NCBI GenBank assembly: GCA_021234155.1
Contig: JAJEKV010000206.1
Location: 992,001 to 1,056,000 of the forward strand
DNA: 64,000 nt
Source of the DNA: Isoetes taiwanensis
Lineage: Eukaryota > Streptophyta > Lycopodiopsida > Isoetales > Isoetaceae
Direction: 5' to 3'
Part shown: positions 48,971-60,727 of the stretch, in pieces
Numbering within the stretch: the first letter of the stretch is position 1
How the letters are laid out: each line of letters begins with the position of its first letter
Translations under genes and position numbers: made by a program
Notes under the pieces: generated by a model
Seen by the model: only the letters and a program-made list of their open reading frames with translations
Databases searched by the model: none
What the model was told of the DNA's origin: nothing

Positions 48971-50389
48971 ATATCTAAGCATTCAGGTCTGCAAACAGGT
49001 CCATATGCTTCAAATAGCCAAACAACAAAAAGAGAAAGCAAAAGAAAATGTATCTACTGGTATAGACCTCTTGCACCTCTTCTTTATGCCGATATGTCAT
49101 TTAGCAAATTCTTTTGTTATAAACCATACTTCACGAAGGCCTGCCAACTTAAAATAGATCACAGACTATGCGTGTCTACTGAACATGTAAGTTTACCTGC
49201 AATATACTGCCTGCAATATCCAATTTAGAAGATTAGTGGCTATACATGTCGTTGGCAAACATGCTAACTTAGATAGGGTCAATTTCACACATTGCATAAG
49301 CTTAGGACATTACATGTAGCTCCATTACTTGGAGAATATGGAAAATAAACTATTAATCATGAAGTACCAACATACACGACATGGCAAACACATCTGGACA
49401 CATCATGAAATAGCATCAAGAGCCCTTATGAACATTATGGTAGATGTAAGTACCTGCTCATTTCTTATCTTGAATTTAAACAAATTAAAAAAAAAACTAC
49501 CATAGCAAAGCAATCTATACTGGATAGAGTCTTCATTCGAGGAGGCTAAACCTATTTGTTTTCGGCCAGAATACAGACAAAGACTAATCCTAGAATGAAA
49601 TAACATTTAGACATTTAGTATGAATCTTACACAAAAAACAGAAGAGATCAAAGTCTGTCAATATCCTGTTTTAGAGCATTTATATCATTCCCAGTTGAAT
49701 CCTTCTCTGCAAGAAACAGCAAAAAAATTAAACTTGGAAAGAAATGGAAGATTTACAAAGTGGTCATAAAACACAGAGGGGCAGATAGCCTACCTTATTA
49801 GACTTCACTTTCTGAAACGGTATGGGTAGTATAGCCATTTAAATGAACATGCTTGCAAATGCCTGAAACATGCAATTTCTGAAACGGTATGGGTAGTATA
49901 GCCATTTAACTGAACATGCTTGCAAATGCCTGAAACATGCAAGCAGAATGAGCATGTATACACACACATAAGTAATAGCTGCTTGCAAATGCTCAAAACA
50001 TGTAACCAAACTCAAGGACAACCAACTCTGCATAAATCCATAGCATGCATAAATCATCTAGCATATAAAATGTCGATTGAATATTGAGATGTTCAAAGAA
50101 AAGCTTAAAATTTTGAAAAATGCAACCGCAATAAACTTCACAACATGCCCGCTCAGGTTTCAGTTAAATCTAGCAGATAACATAGACATAGATACCGACA
50201 TAACATATCTGGAAGTCGTTACTTATCTTGTTTTCTTTGAGCAATGGGGCAGCCAATCATCCAAATACTGACCACGAAAACCCTGCAAGACATGCAATCG
50301 CGATCCCTAAACTTATGCCTGTAAAGAGAAATAGAGCAAATAATGTAATAAACCTCTTATTTAAGCGTGATGCAGACCAAAATCCTGCG
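48971..50389. other. Intergenic with a 67-bp tandem duplication
   Basis: TCTGAAACGGTATGGGTAGT begins at 49811 and again at 49878, giving two nearly identical 67-bp units. No gene is recognised. The last part (about 50230-50390) may be degraded transposon sequence leading into the hAT relic. Confidence 0.5.
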
Positions 50390-51105
50390 GCTTGGACCGT
50401 GCTAAAGAGGAAGGAAGGAAGGAAGGAAGTATATTTTAACGTCCACGGAGACCAATTGGCCTATGAGAGGAGATGTGCAAGAAAGCAAAGGCCTACAAGA
50501 TGGATGATGAGACCATTCAAATTTTTTGGCGACTTGTTGATGAAAGATAGGAGTTTTTCACCGCCCAATCTATGCTGCTGCATGCATATTGAATCCAAAG
50601 TTTCATGGGCAAGGCCATGAAAGAGATTCAAAACTCATGGAGCATTTCTATAAATGCATGGAAAGGATGATACCAGAGGAGAAGATGCAAGCTCAATTTC
50701 GTCAAGAGTATCGTCACTATATGGCAGGTAAAGAAGATATGACAGGGATAAGGTTGTTGTAGCAAAATGGTGGGAGTGCTATGGTCCATCAACTCCAAAT
50801 CTTCAACATTGGGCAATTCGCATTTTGAGCCAGGTATGTAGTGCATCTGCATGTGAGCATTCTTGGGGTATATTTGATATCCATCATAACAAAAAGAGAA
50901 ATCAGCTAATTGCATCAAGGCTGAATGATCTTGTGTATGTTCACACTAATTTAAGGCCGATCAAAAGAAGACAATTGGAGTTACTAGCAGATGACAAGGC
51001 CTTGATTGATCGGGAAGAAGCTAGACAGTTGAGATTGAAGATGCCCAAGAGGTTACAGTGGCAGAAATCCCTGATAAGGATTGTGAAGTTGTTTCTCGCA
51101 CTCTA
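50390..51105 (+). pseudogene. hAT transposase C-terminal relic, left arm of inverted repeat
   Basis: The frame broken at about 50620 and 50750 carries hAT transposase sequence. The C-terminal dimerisation region is clear: SASACEHSWGIFDIHHNKKR and ASRLNDLVYVHTNLR (50840-50960). The segment is an inverted copy of 52440-53125, with deletions and shifts. A GGAA microsatellite (about 50408-50430) lies inside. No DDE residues, zinc finger or N-terminus are present. Non-functional. Confidence 0.85.
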
Positions 51106-53125
51106 ATTCTGTGATAGATAAACAATGTCTATGTCAAGAGTTTCTATGCCTATGTATGTCTAAGTTCTTGGAATTTTTGTCTCAAAGTTTCTGTCACAAT
51201 GTACCAGACAAGAGTTTCTATGTCTACGTTAATTTCTATCTCAAAGTTTCTGTCATGATGTATCAGACCTCTGAGAATTTTTATGGAATGAAATATCATT
51301 ATCTTTTTTCCGGTATGAAATTCCGGCAGTGTTTTTTTTTTTACGTTTTTTACTCTAAACCAGGAAGAAAATGTTTTTTTTTTACGTTTTCAAAGGGCTC
51401 AAATAAAAACCATGAAAATGGTTTTTGTGACCTAGCAAAATACAATGCTGGGGAAGTGCAAAATAAGCCAAACCAACATGATGCTAAACTTGAAAGACCA
51501 TTAAAGAGAATTAATACTTGATCCAGAAGCCACACATACGCAAACCCAATCACATCAGCTCTATCCAAAACATGAAAGAATGTTGCAGTGGTCGGTTTGC
51601 CTTTTCTATCTCAATTGAATTGAGTAGGCATAAATATAACTTATGTGCAAAATGCTATGCCAAATGGATAAAGTTTGATCTATTCTGAGAATCTCCTGCA
51701 CGCAAAGCCCTATTGTCAAAGAGGAAATTTGAGAGAAAATGGAAATTTTATTGATTTACAAAGTTGAGAACACCTGATATAAATTCCAGCCCATAGCAAA
51801 GGGCAACAATAGAAAAATTGAATGGAGCATCCTCCACCTGGCTGAGAAGCTCAGGCTATGCCAGATTCCAACGTTGGCAGGATGCCCGAGGAAAATGGCA
51901 AAATTCGACAAGGCAGGTCGAGCGCATTTCTAGATCTATTATAAAAAACAATGCTTTATCGTAAAGACCCATCCATCTGGGTATGAGTAAGAAGAGGCCA
52001 GCACATTTGAAGCAAAGGACAATGGCTTCTTACCTCACGACTCCTCCGTTTCAACAAGTCATTGATGGAAACCCTATGCCGGAATGCCAGAGATGGGTAG
52101 AGGGGTTAAACAAAAACTGCAGATCTAGGTTTTCATGGTTTTTATTTGAGCCCTTTAAAAACGTGGAAAAAACATTTTCTTCCTGCTTTAGAATAAAAAA
52201 CGTAAAAAAAATGCAAAAAAAAACGTTGCCGGAATTTCATACCAGAAAAAATATAATGATATTTCATTCTATACAAATTCTCAGAGGTCTGATACATCAC
52301 GACAGAACCTTTGAGACAGAAATTAACTTATACATAGAAACTCTTGTCTGATACATTGTGATAGAAACTTTGAGACAGAAATTGCAAGAACTTAGACATA
52401 CATATGCATAGAAACTCTTGACATAGACATTGTTTATCTATCATAGAATTAAGTGTGAGAAACAACTTCACAATCCTCATCAGGGATTTCTGCCATTGTA
52501 ACCTCTTGGGCATCTTCAATCTCAATTGCCCCAGCTTCTTCCCAATCAATCAAGGTCTTGTGGCTGCTAGTAACTCCAATTGTCTTCTTTTGATCAGCCT
52601 TAAATTAGCGTGAACATACACAAGATCATTCAGCCTTGATGCAATTAGCTGATTTCTCTTTTTGTTATGATGGATATCAAATATACTCCAAGAACGCTCA
52701 TATGCAGATGCACTACATACCTGCCTCAAAATGCAAATTGCCCAATGTTGAAGATTTGGAGTTGATGCACCATAGCACTCCCACCATTTTGCTGCAGCAA
52801 CCTTATCCCTGTCATCTCTAGCTGCTGCCAAAGAAAATAATCCTTTACCTGCCACATAGTGACGATACTCTTGACGAACTTGAGCTTGCATCTCCTCCCC
52901 TGGTATCATCCTTTCCATGCATTTATAAAAATGCTCCATGAGTTCTGAATCTCTTTCATGGCCTTGCCCATGAAACTTTGGATTCAATATGCATGCAGCA
53001 GCATAGATTGAGCAGTGAAAAAACTCCCATCTTTCATCAACACATCGCCAAAAAAGCTGAATGGTCTCATCATCCATCTTGGAGGTCTTTGGTTTCTTGC
53101 ACATCTTTTCTTTACGGTCCAAGGC
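50390..53125. repeat. Inverted repeat with ~1-kb arms and ~0.7-kb spacer
   Basis: The left arm (about 50390-51418) and right arm (about 52131-53125) match in opposite orientation. They include the hAT C-terminus, the repeated 'gtttctgtcacaatgtaccagac' region, the 'ccggtatgaaattccgg' hairpin and the T-rich stretch near the centre. The spacer is about 713 bp and holds a short frame (MSKKRPAHLKQRTM...) that I cannot identify. Confidence 0.85.
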
Positions 53126-54012
53126 TTCAAACGCCTCACCTACACATGGTTCTTCACCATCTACAAGGCGCAACACTTTGAGAAGTGGACTTGTAACCCT
53201 TGTAATCATGGACAAATTGTTCCAGAATTCCTCACTTTCACTCCCTGTAATGTACCTGCAAATTACTGTTCCAGATTCTCTTATTTGGCGTTTCTGCTGG
53301 AAAATCCAGCTTTCTCACTCATTGCTGATTACAGTTTGCTTTAGTGCAGATTTTTCACGCAAAACACTCCTCGTGGACAAGATCTCTGTAGCAAAGCGCG
53401 TATCAGGAGGCTTTGACAATTCATTGCATTTATTCACCTTGCAATAAGTGCGAAACAAAGCAAGAGGCATGCCATGATTCTTGATGAGGCTAGCCTTTCT
53501 TATTCGGCCCCCTTGCTGACGTGGCATCATATCTGACCGTTGATGTTTGAATTGGAGTGCCAGACTTGATGCCACGTTAGTAGGAGGGCCGAATAAAGAA
53601 GGTGTCCCCTTGATGAAAGTGATAATGTCTCTTGACTGCTGCACAATTGCCTTTACTATTAGGAATGTCATGAAGCATCAGATTCATGCAATGAGCAGCA
53701 CATGGGGTCCAGCAAATGCTAGGGTAGTTGGCCATGATAATGTCTCCAGCTTCCTTGCAATTTGCAGCATTATCGGTGATCACTTGGACAACATTATCTG
53801 GTCCAATCACCTCAATGACAGATTCAAGCAATTGAGCTATATAAGCTCCTATTTTTTCTTTGCCTAAGGCATCTTTGGAAGAATGAAATATGGTACCTAC
53901 AGAACTGCAAACAAGAATGTTGATCAAAGGCCTTCCTTTTTTTGTCAGTCCACCCATCACTCACAATGGAATAACCAACACGTTCCCAGCTCTTCCTTAC
54001 ATTGGGTCCCAT
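52449..54012 (-). pseudogene. hAT transposase relic, right arm and longer copy
   Basis: From 54012 the minus strand reads SWERVGYSIVSDGWTDKK, the DUF659/hAT catalytic region with its Asp. After a frameshift at about 53940 it continues INILVCSSVGTIFHS and VITDNAANCKEAG (second Asp), then WTPCAAHCMNLMLHDI. The middle is shifted again. From 53215 a frame of 220 codons carries FHCSIYAAACILNPKF and the C-terminal SASAYERSWSIFDIHHNKKR (hAT dimerisation domain). It ends near 52449 after one more small shift. The BED zinc finger and start are missing. An inactive fossil. Confidence 0.88.
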
Positions 54013-54045
54013 AGGCTGGTTGGTCTTGGTGGATGATAAAAATTA

Positions 54046-54070
54046 TTCTATTCTATTCTATTCTTATTAT
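54046..54070. repeat. (ATTCT)n microsatellite
   Basis: Three to four copies of ATTCT stand next to the hAT relic. Confidence 0.8.
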
Positions 54071-54504
54071 TTATTTGGAGAATGTTTTACGTTGCCTCAA
54101 AGATGAGTAGGAAATGATGTTACCAATTGCTTGGCAAAAAGATGAGTAGGAAATGATGATAGCGGTTGCTTGGCAATAGTTAAACTTGCCTTTCAATTCT
54201 TCAAAACTGGCTGGCATATATATAATAGACATGTATCAATGTCGTCCAATTGATCCAACATATGGCGACAACATTGGTCACAAGTTTGTCTCTTTTATCA
54301 GATTACAAACGACATTGTGCACTGGAGAATTGGTGTTTCAGTGAAAGAAGAACTGACAGGTGTTGGAATATGTAGTGGGGTGCATTTTATGGTCTACAAA
54401 TGGTTTCATCCTGAGGCAAAATTTTTGTTATATGAGCTTACCCTTGGAATGAGTTGTCTCGCATGATCGATAACAGTGAGACATCATGGACAGTTCAAAT
54501 CAAT

Positions 54505-54788
54505 GACATGTACGTGCATTTCGCTTTTACACTGGCTAAGATATTACATGTAGGAGAAGTGAAGATGTCACGAAAGCATCTAAAAAAATTGGACATTATG
54601 CCTCTGGTGATTTCTCCCATGTGAAGATGTGTATTTCGTGTTCTATCACATATGCATTTCACTTTTACACTGGCTAAGATATTATATGTAGGAGAAGTGA
54701 AGATGTCACGGAAGCATCTCAAAAAATTTGACATTATGCCTCTAGTAATTTGTGCCATGTGAAGATGTGTATTTAGTGTTCTATCACA
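54505..54788. repeat. 140-bp tandem duplication
   Basis: The block from GCATTTCGCTTTTACACTGG to ATCACAT is present twice, about 140 bp apart, with scattered substitutions. Confidence 0.9.
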
Positions 54789-55970
54789 TGAACTAAAGAA
54801 TGCCAATAAATCAGGATGAAAATTTAAGTTTTCTATATTTACATATCTTTTGCTGATGTACTTAACTACTTCTAAGCATGACATTTTGAACATAAGTTTT
54901 GGGTCTGTCTTCTTAAATATTTTATTTAGAGAAAATTTTACTTGGCCTCCACATTCTTTATAATTTTTTCTCTACTAAAATCACACATTAAAATGGAAAC
55001 ATAGTCCATTGATGATATTGTTATTAGACAATTCCAATACAAAAAATAATTACAAAAGCAAATCACGTCTATTCTTGCAAGCATCAATATGTAGTGTTGT
55101 CAGAAGTTGCACATATGGGCATAAAAAGGCCAAGTAAAAAGACAAGCCAACGCGGCAACGCCTGTCACACGTTTGATTAAAAAATGATTTTCGGATTCAC
55201 TTGAAATATATAGGATATATTGGCCAATAAAAAAAAAGGCGTACAAGAATTTTTCCGATTCATTTTTGTATAGGTAGGAATTTTTGGGTAAAAAAAATAA
55301 GTTATAGGAGTTTATACGGTTAGTTAATAAGAAATAAGTTCAGGAACAAAGAACCAACTCAACATGGACACTCCACATCTCATTGGAGGGAGCTAATATG
55401 GAAGACTTTAACGTTGCTGCAGTAACCTACTCATTGATAAAATATTGTCTTAGAGGTACATTTTCCTAGGAACATGACTCTTATTAGGCTACAAATTTGT
55501 TTTAGTATCCTTTTGTTTACTTATGAGATAGAAAAAAAATTCGGAACCAAAATTTTATTAGTAGGATAAGTCCCGTTCACATTCGCAGATGCCTGTTTAT
55601 TCTAAAAGGTAGAAGGAAATTTTCCCATTCATTTCAGGTACTTTGCCATACACTTGGCCCGGGGTGAGTTTCAATTTTGGACGGCCGAAATTATGTGGGT
55701 TTTTTTTTTTCGACTGATTTTGCTAACTTTTGCGTGAGGCATAGTTAGGGTGTGATCTAGCCATAGGTATTGAGGCGGGGCATTGGCAAGAGCTTCAAGT
55801 CTTATTTCCGGAGTTTCTCGAGGTGAGGACGATGAGCAGGAGGTGGCTTCTTCCTATATGTCTTCTTGAGTTCAAAGCCGGGTAGGCGAAAGCAAGGCCA
55901 GGTAAGCAAGGCCAGGCCAAGCTCTGGTTTTATGGCTTGGGTGAGAGAGAAAATCCTTGAAGGATTCAGA
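54789..55970. other. AT-rich intergenic sequence
   Basis: No gene is recognised. A low-complexity 'caaggccaggtaag' repeat lies at about 55890-55920. Confidence 0.4.
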
Positions 55971-55978
55971 TCACCTGC

Positions 55979-57106
55979 TTGATCTGCTTGTTTTACTTGA
56001 TCCGATTCAGCTATGGAGATTTGTTCCGGCGCAAAAAATTTATTATGGGTATTATTCTTCATCCTCGCATCATTACTCTTGCCAAAAAAACAGGTGCCTT
56101 AAATCATCTAACGGATATCGAGGCTCTCAGGCGCATTAAATCTGCCATAGATCCAGTAACAATTCATCCTGCTTCTTGCCTTGGTTCTTGGAATTTTTCC
56201 GTCGATTCTTGTTATGCAAAGCTCTCTACATTTTTCATCTACGGCATTCGCTGCAATTTTTCTTCTCAAAGGTAAGGTTATCGGCCTGGTCGAGGCCGAT
56301 AAACAAAAATGCATGAGGCTGTATGTTCGATGCCAGATACGGCCCTCGACCTTACGTGCCAAATATTTGGCGAGGACGTACAACCGAGGTCACGCATTTT
56401 TGGTTATCGGCTGAGGCAAAGACCGATAACCACCTTATCGGTCTGATAACTAATTATCTCCTAGTACTAATAACTAGTTATCACTCCTAGGAGTGATAAC
56501 TTAATTATAGGACTCTCCCTTTACACTCGAGAGTCCAATAAGGCGTGTAATCGAGCTTGCTTTAGACCGACATGGCTACAGGAGCCCTGTTTCTCCATTC
56601 ATTTCAACAATGTCTGCCTTGTAGTTTTTTGACATATTAGGAAATGCATTCTGTGGCCCTCTTTCAGCCTCAATATCTCGATTATCTTCCCTGGTGAAGG
56701 TTGAAGCCTTATGAAATAATATTTCTGGTCATATTCCTGCAAAATAGGCAATCTACCAAGACTACAGTATCTTTCCCTCTCAAGGAACAGAAATATCGGC
56801 TTTCTGCCAAGATCAATCGGCTCTTTAAAACTTCTACGATGATTATACATTTTTTCTAACGAATTGGGAGGCGACCCTCCTGCTCTAGACGTCCTAAAAA
56901 GCCTGCAATATTTCGATGCAAGCAATAATCATTTTGGTGGTTTTCCACCTAATATGATACAGCTTTTGCTCAGAAATAACAGAATTGGAGGGGAGCTTCT
57001 CGTGCTAGCTTTAACCCGTCTTTACAGTCTGGAAGTTTTTGATTTTAGACATAATCAGATATATGGTCACATTCCTTCCGCATTATGCCTTCTTTGCAGC
57101 AGCTAA
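55979..57106 (+). pseudogene. Leucine-rich-repeat protein relic
   Basis: The first part (to about 56271) carries a typical LRR N-terminal cap: LTDIEALRRIKSAIDP, ASCLGSWNFSVDSC and FIYGIRC, ending at a possible donor AAAG|GTAAGG. After a 330-bp insertion of foldback DNA, LRR sequence resumes with stops and shifts: IGNLPRLQYLSLSRNRN and LKSLQYFDASNNHFGG, then LYSLEVFDFRHNQIYGHIPS. The fragment ends at 57106, where an LTR begins. It resembles extracellular plant LRR proteins or receptor-like proteins; no kinase or membrane segment remains. Confidence 0.78.
56272..56540. repeat. Foldback cluster with a perfect 24-bp palindrome
   Basis: The word GGTTATCGGC and its complement recur several times, forming paired stems (56276-56302 and 56402-56431) with an inverted CAAAAATGC/GCATTTTTG pair between them. 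GTTATCACTCCT followed by its exact complement makes a 24-bp palindrome at 56477-56500. The cluster splits the LRR relic. Confidence 0.8.
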
Positions 57107-57109
57107 TTC

Positions 57110-57351
57110 CGTTGGAATGTGTTTATAATACATCCATATATGTCTATATATAGGTCATTGTCTATTGATAGTTCATGGAGCTAAAAGGATCTTTGCCTAT
57201 TCGCCCTTCATTATTGTATAAAAGAGTATATACTCTTCATGAATTACACATTCATTTTGGAATTACCTTGTGTTCTTTCTGTCTCGATCTCTTTGTTCTT
57301 GCTGCGTCACTTTAGTCCTTGCATGTTATATTTCCAACATGGTATCAGAGC
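57110..57351 (+). mobile_element. Copia-type LTR with tRNA-Met primer-binding site
   Basis: The roughly 230-bp LTR begins GTTGGAATGTG (57111) and ends TTTCCAACA (57339), an inverted pair with the first T changed to C. It contains TATAAAAGAG (about 57220) as a TATA box. TGGTATCAGAGC follows directly at 57340-57351, the initiator-tRNA-Met primer site typical of Ty1/Copia elements. The next 150 bp is leader-like, but no gag or pol motif follows, so only the 5' end of the element remains. Confidence 0.88.
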
Positions 57352-57857
57352 CTGGTTCGAGTTCATGGATACTGCAAGGATTGATCGAAAACTTTTTGTC
57401 GAAACAAAAGCTTCAAAAGAGCTTCAGAGGAAAGATGAAAGGTAACACGAAGGTAACGGCGACCATCTTTCTTCTTTCCATAATGCACATATATTGACAG
57501 AAAGAATAGAATAATAGGTCGAATTTTGAAGGATGTATCTCTCTTAATATAGCTCAGATTTCTACGAGCTTTGAACTAGGTTGATTTCCCTAATTTCGGA
57601 CTTTTTCTGCTCGTTGCTGCATAACGGAGCGTATGCTAGAATCTTTTGTCTCAAGAACCGACAGGGGTTTTGTAGTGTTAAAAGACTTCCTTTCCGTTGT
57701 TGGACTCTGATGTTCTAAACTTTCCTACAGATGAAGCTTTGATGAGGTCCAACATGCCATGTTTGCAACAATCTGAGAGTTTGAAAAAGGAGCAGCATCT
57801 GCAACAAGCAAAAGGTTTGCTTTTCAACTCCAAGCTGGAAGGTGAAAGATTTAATTT

Positions 57858-58768
57858 CCTAAAAAGATTGCAAAGGCTGTGTTTATAACTGCTGCAATGG
57901 TATCAGATGGACAAAGAGCATTCGACACGTGTTCTCAGCAGAGGTAATTAAGAATGCCCTCTAGAATTAGGTTTAAGTTGGAATAAGTAACTTAGCAGCC
58001 CTTTGAAAACACTATTTGGGCTGGTTGCAGGTTGTGAATAATCGACTATGTTCATGAGAAGTGAAAGATTGACTATGTAGTGGGACTGCAGGTGATAACT
58101 GCAGATGATTTGTTAGTCAAGGCTCAGAGATTTGTGTACCAGAATGGAAATTCAAAACTGCCCACAGCTCTGGAGTTTGACAAGGGCCTCATCAAGGGAG
58201 CTATTTTTCAACCAGAGTCCTGCAAAGGTGAATGAAATTCTCTTTATTTCTTATTGCAGTTCAGAAACAATGCGTAGAGTTTTGTTATAGTAGTTCATAA
58301 GTTCATTCCATTGATTTATTGAGTATTGGGCAAGGCTGGCTTGATTTTTTTCGCTTTTTATACTAAGCCTCACAGAACTACGATGGTTTACTTCACCCAC
58401 TTGAGCAAATGGATATCAATGGATATGGGTCCTTTTAAAAGCGAAGCCAAAGTTTGCTTTTTGAAAGGCTTTTTTGTTTTTTGCAGGTTGTAGCCTTGAC
58501 AACTATAGCAATGAAACCTGTTCCATTTTCATCCATATTGGACAAACTCAGTCTGACAGACGGAAATTACGGCAGCATAAGGCGTTTCTTTATTGAGACA
58601 ATGGATGACCATGCATTGCCACTTTTCTTGCAACATCGAGTGATTGAAGCGAATCCAGCAGAGAGGGTTTTCAAACTAAAAGGTAGCGATCATTCGCCAT
58701 TTTTTTCGAAGCCACAGTCCCTCCACAAGGTGCTGGTTGAAATTGCATCTCTGCCCAAACTAAATTGA
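57858..58768 (+). pseudogene. Methylesterase (MES/alpha-beta hydrolase) relic, C-terminal half
   Basis: Plant MES proteins hydrolyse methyl esters of hormones such as salicylate, IAA and jasmonate. Three exon-like pieces resemble the MES11-15 group: 57858-57943 (PKKIAKAVFITAAMVSDGQR), 58092-58227 (LLVKAQRFVYQNGN...LPTALEFDKGL) and from 58487 (MKPVPFSSILDKLSLTDGNY, then VFKLKGSDHSPFFSKPQSLH with the catalytic His of the triad). Acceptors and donors are visible, but the phases do not join at either junction. The N-terminal half with the nucleophile Ser is absent: upstream sequence (57690-57857) is unrelated, and a 4-5-base insertion precedes PKK. I therefore call it a broken gene. Confidence 0.78.
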
Positions 58769-59700
58769 TATGAAGCAATTCAGAAGAAAAATAGTGCTGA
58801 TACAAGGTCTACAAGTTAGATATAGGTTAAATAACAAGCCATTGATCAGAAGCAATTTACAATTGATGCGGGAATATACCATAGGTTATAGAAGAATTGC
58901 ATGTCCGTGCTAGCATGTGGGCTACGTCACTAGAACGAGAAAAGCCTTTGTCCTTTTGCTTAAGAAGCTGGCATTTGGAAACCGTCTACTCTTTTGTCGA
59001 TTTGGGTAGGACTAGAAATTCCTCTGAGCTGAAGGAACATGGTCAGCTTGCCATTAAATCCTTTTTCTGATGTCTGTGAAAGTCACATCAGCTTCAAAAA
59101 ATATGACAAGCTATGGTTATCTGCATGGCTCACAGTGTGATGAGATTGGTCCATCTACACCGTTTGTCTTTCCAAGAATATCAGGATGCGCTTCTTATAT
59201 AATAAACAAATGAAATAATCCTTGCAAGAGGTTGCAGTGTACATATCTATAATATAAGAAAGCTTTCCTTGGACCAGTAGTTTTTTACTCTTCCTTTTCT
59301 CCCTCAAGCAATGGAAAATTTTAGTACTTCTGAGCCGTGTGCATTGGAGAAGGAAAATTTAACTTCAATCCATTTTCCAAGATATTTTTGGGAAGTTTAT
59401 ATGAATTGCAATACATAAGTGCACGAACTCATATAAATATTGACCAAGTGCACGAAATGTTGGCCATTGTCTTGCTAGAACTATGTATTAGAACCATGAG
59501 TGAATTATGTAGTAGAACTATTGAGTATAAATCAGTCCTAGAGCACCATATCATTTCAGATCTGACATCCCCTGCTGCCCTCCTACTTCTAGTCTTTCAT
59601 AACTGTCAAGTTGGGGTATATACCTTGCATCTCCAAATGTTTATTGTTGTTCCTTTGTAGAACAACTTGATAATGAAGCACTGCTCCATAGCCTGTGGCA
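58769..59700. other. Intergenic, no supported feature
   Basis: AT-rich with short frames only. A TCTATAATATAAGAAAG stretch at about 59248 could be a Helitron-like 5' start, but nothing supports it beyond composition. Confidence 0.35.
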
Positions 59701-59703
59701 CAG

Positions 59704-59835
59704 TCGAAAGATATAAAAATCCCCCTTTGCATTTCAAGAACATCTCTCGCACGATTCCAAAGATATAAAATCCCCTTTTGCATTCCAAGAACATCTTTCA
59801 CACCATTCCACAGATATACAAACCCCCTTTTCCAG
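59704..59835. repeat. 52-bp tandem repeat, 2.5 copies
   Basis: AAAGATATAAAAATCCCCCT and the following 32 bases are repeated twice, with a third partial copy. Confidence 0.85.
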
Positions 59836-59860
59836 GAGTTAGTCGGGGAAGAGAAATGTT

Positions 59861-59895
59861 CGCGGCGGCCTTGGCCGCCGCGATAAATTTCTTGT
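59861..59895. repeat. 10-bp GC hairpin with AAATTTCTTGTAT tail
   Basis: CGCGGCGGCC and GGCCGCCGCG are separated by TT, then ATAAATTTCTTGTAT. Compare the hairpin at 24419-24439. Confidence 0.8.
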
Positions 59896-60093
59896 ATGGT
59901 TAAGAATAACAAATTTTTCAAGTTTTAGAGGAGCATGAGATGAAGTATAAAGCTCCTATGCATGTTTATTCTTATTTTATAAGGAGCTAGATAATGTGAC
60001 TTATGGTATGGTGCAGGGTCTACAAAAATTCCTAAGCCATTAAATAAAAGGTTTATCATTTTCTATCTCAATGGAGTTTGGGAAACAAACTTC

Positions 60094-60727
60094 AAAAAGA
60101 ACCCCCTATTATTGTGCGACATATTCTAAATGAGGTGCACCTGGACTACCACAGTCTTTGGATCCATCGACCCTACGGCCCAGATCGTATGTTGAAGCCT
60201 CTTGGCACCTCTCGTTTTGCTTATGATTATTTATAATTGGAGGTGCCTATGATTTTGAAATATAAAATATGAGTTCGCCTAAGGTTTTGAGGGAATATCG
60301 AACCTTTATACAACTTTGCTTAAGATTTTAGAATATGAAATACAGAGGCTTGATCCTCTACCAAAATAACTTAATGTCCTAATAAGACTACTTTAACTAA
60401 TATATCCAGTGAGCTAATGTGATTATTTTTTATTTTGAATCAATGTTTTTTTTTACCAATGCATTCAATTGTTTTAGAGATATATGGTCTATGGTTTCAG
60501 GAATTTTCATTTTTATATGCATATCAAATTCCCCTAGAACCCCATGTTATTTTGCGACATATTCTAAACGAGGTGCACCTGGACTACCATAGTCGTTGGA
60601 TCCGTCGATTCTACGGCCCAGATCGTACGTTGGAACCCCTGGGCACCTCTCTCTTTCGCTTATTATGGTTTAAGGAATTGTCATTTTTCAAATCCATCTA
60701 GAACCCCTTGTTATTGTGCAACATACT
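60094..60727. repeat. Dispersed ~450-bp repeat, one full and one partial unit
   Basis: Same family as 37611-38470. It starts GAACCCCCTATTATTGTGC and repeats that word at about 60535 and 60700. The second unit has lost its middle. Confidence 0.85.

Noticed and set aside
49811..49944. CRISPR-like direct repeats
   Set aside because: Only two adjacent 67-bp copies with no spacers, in a plant genome.
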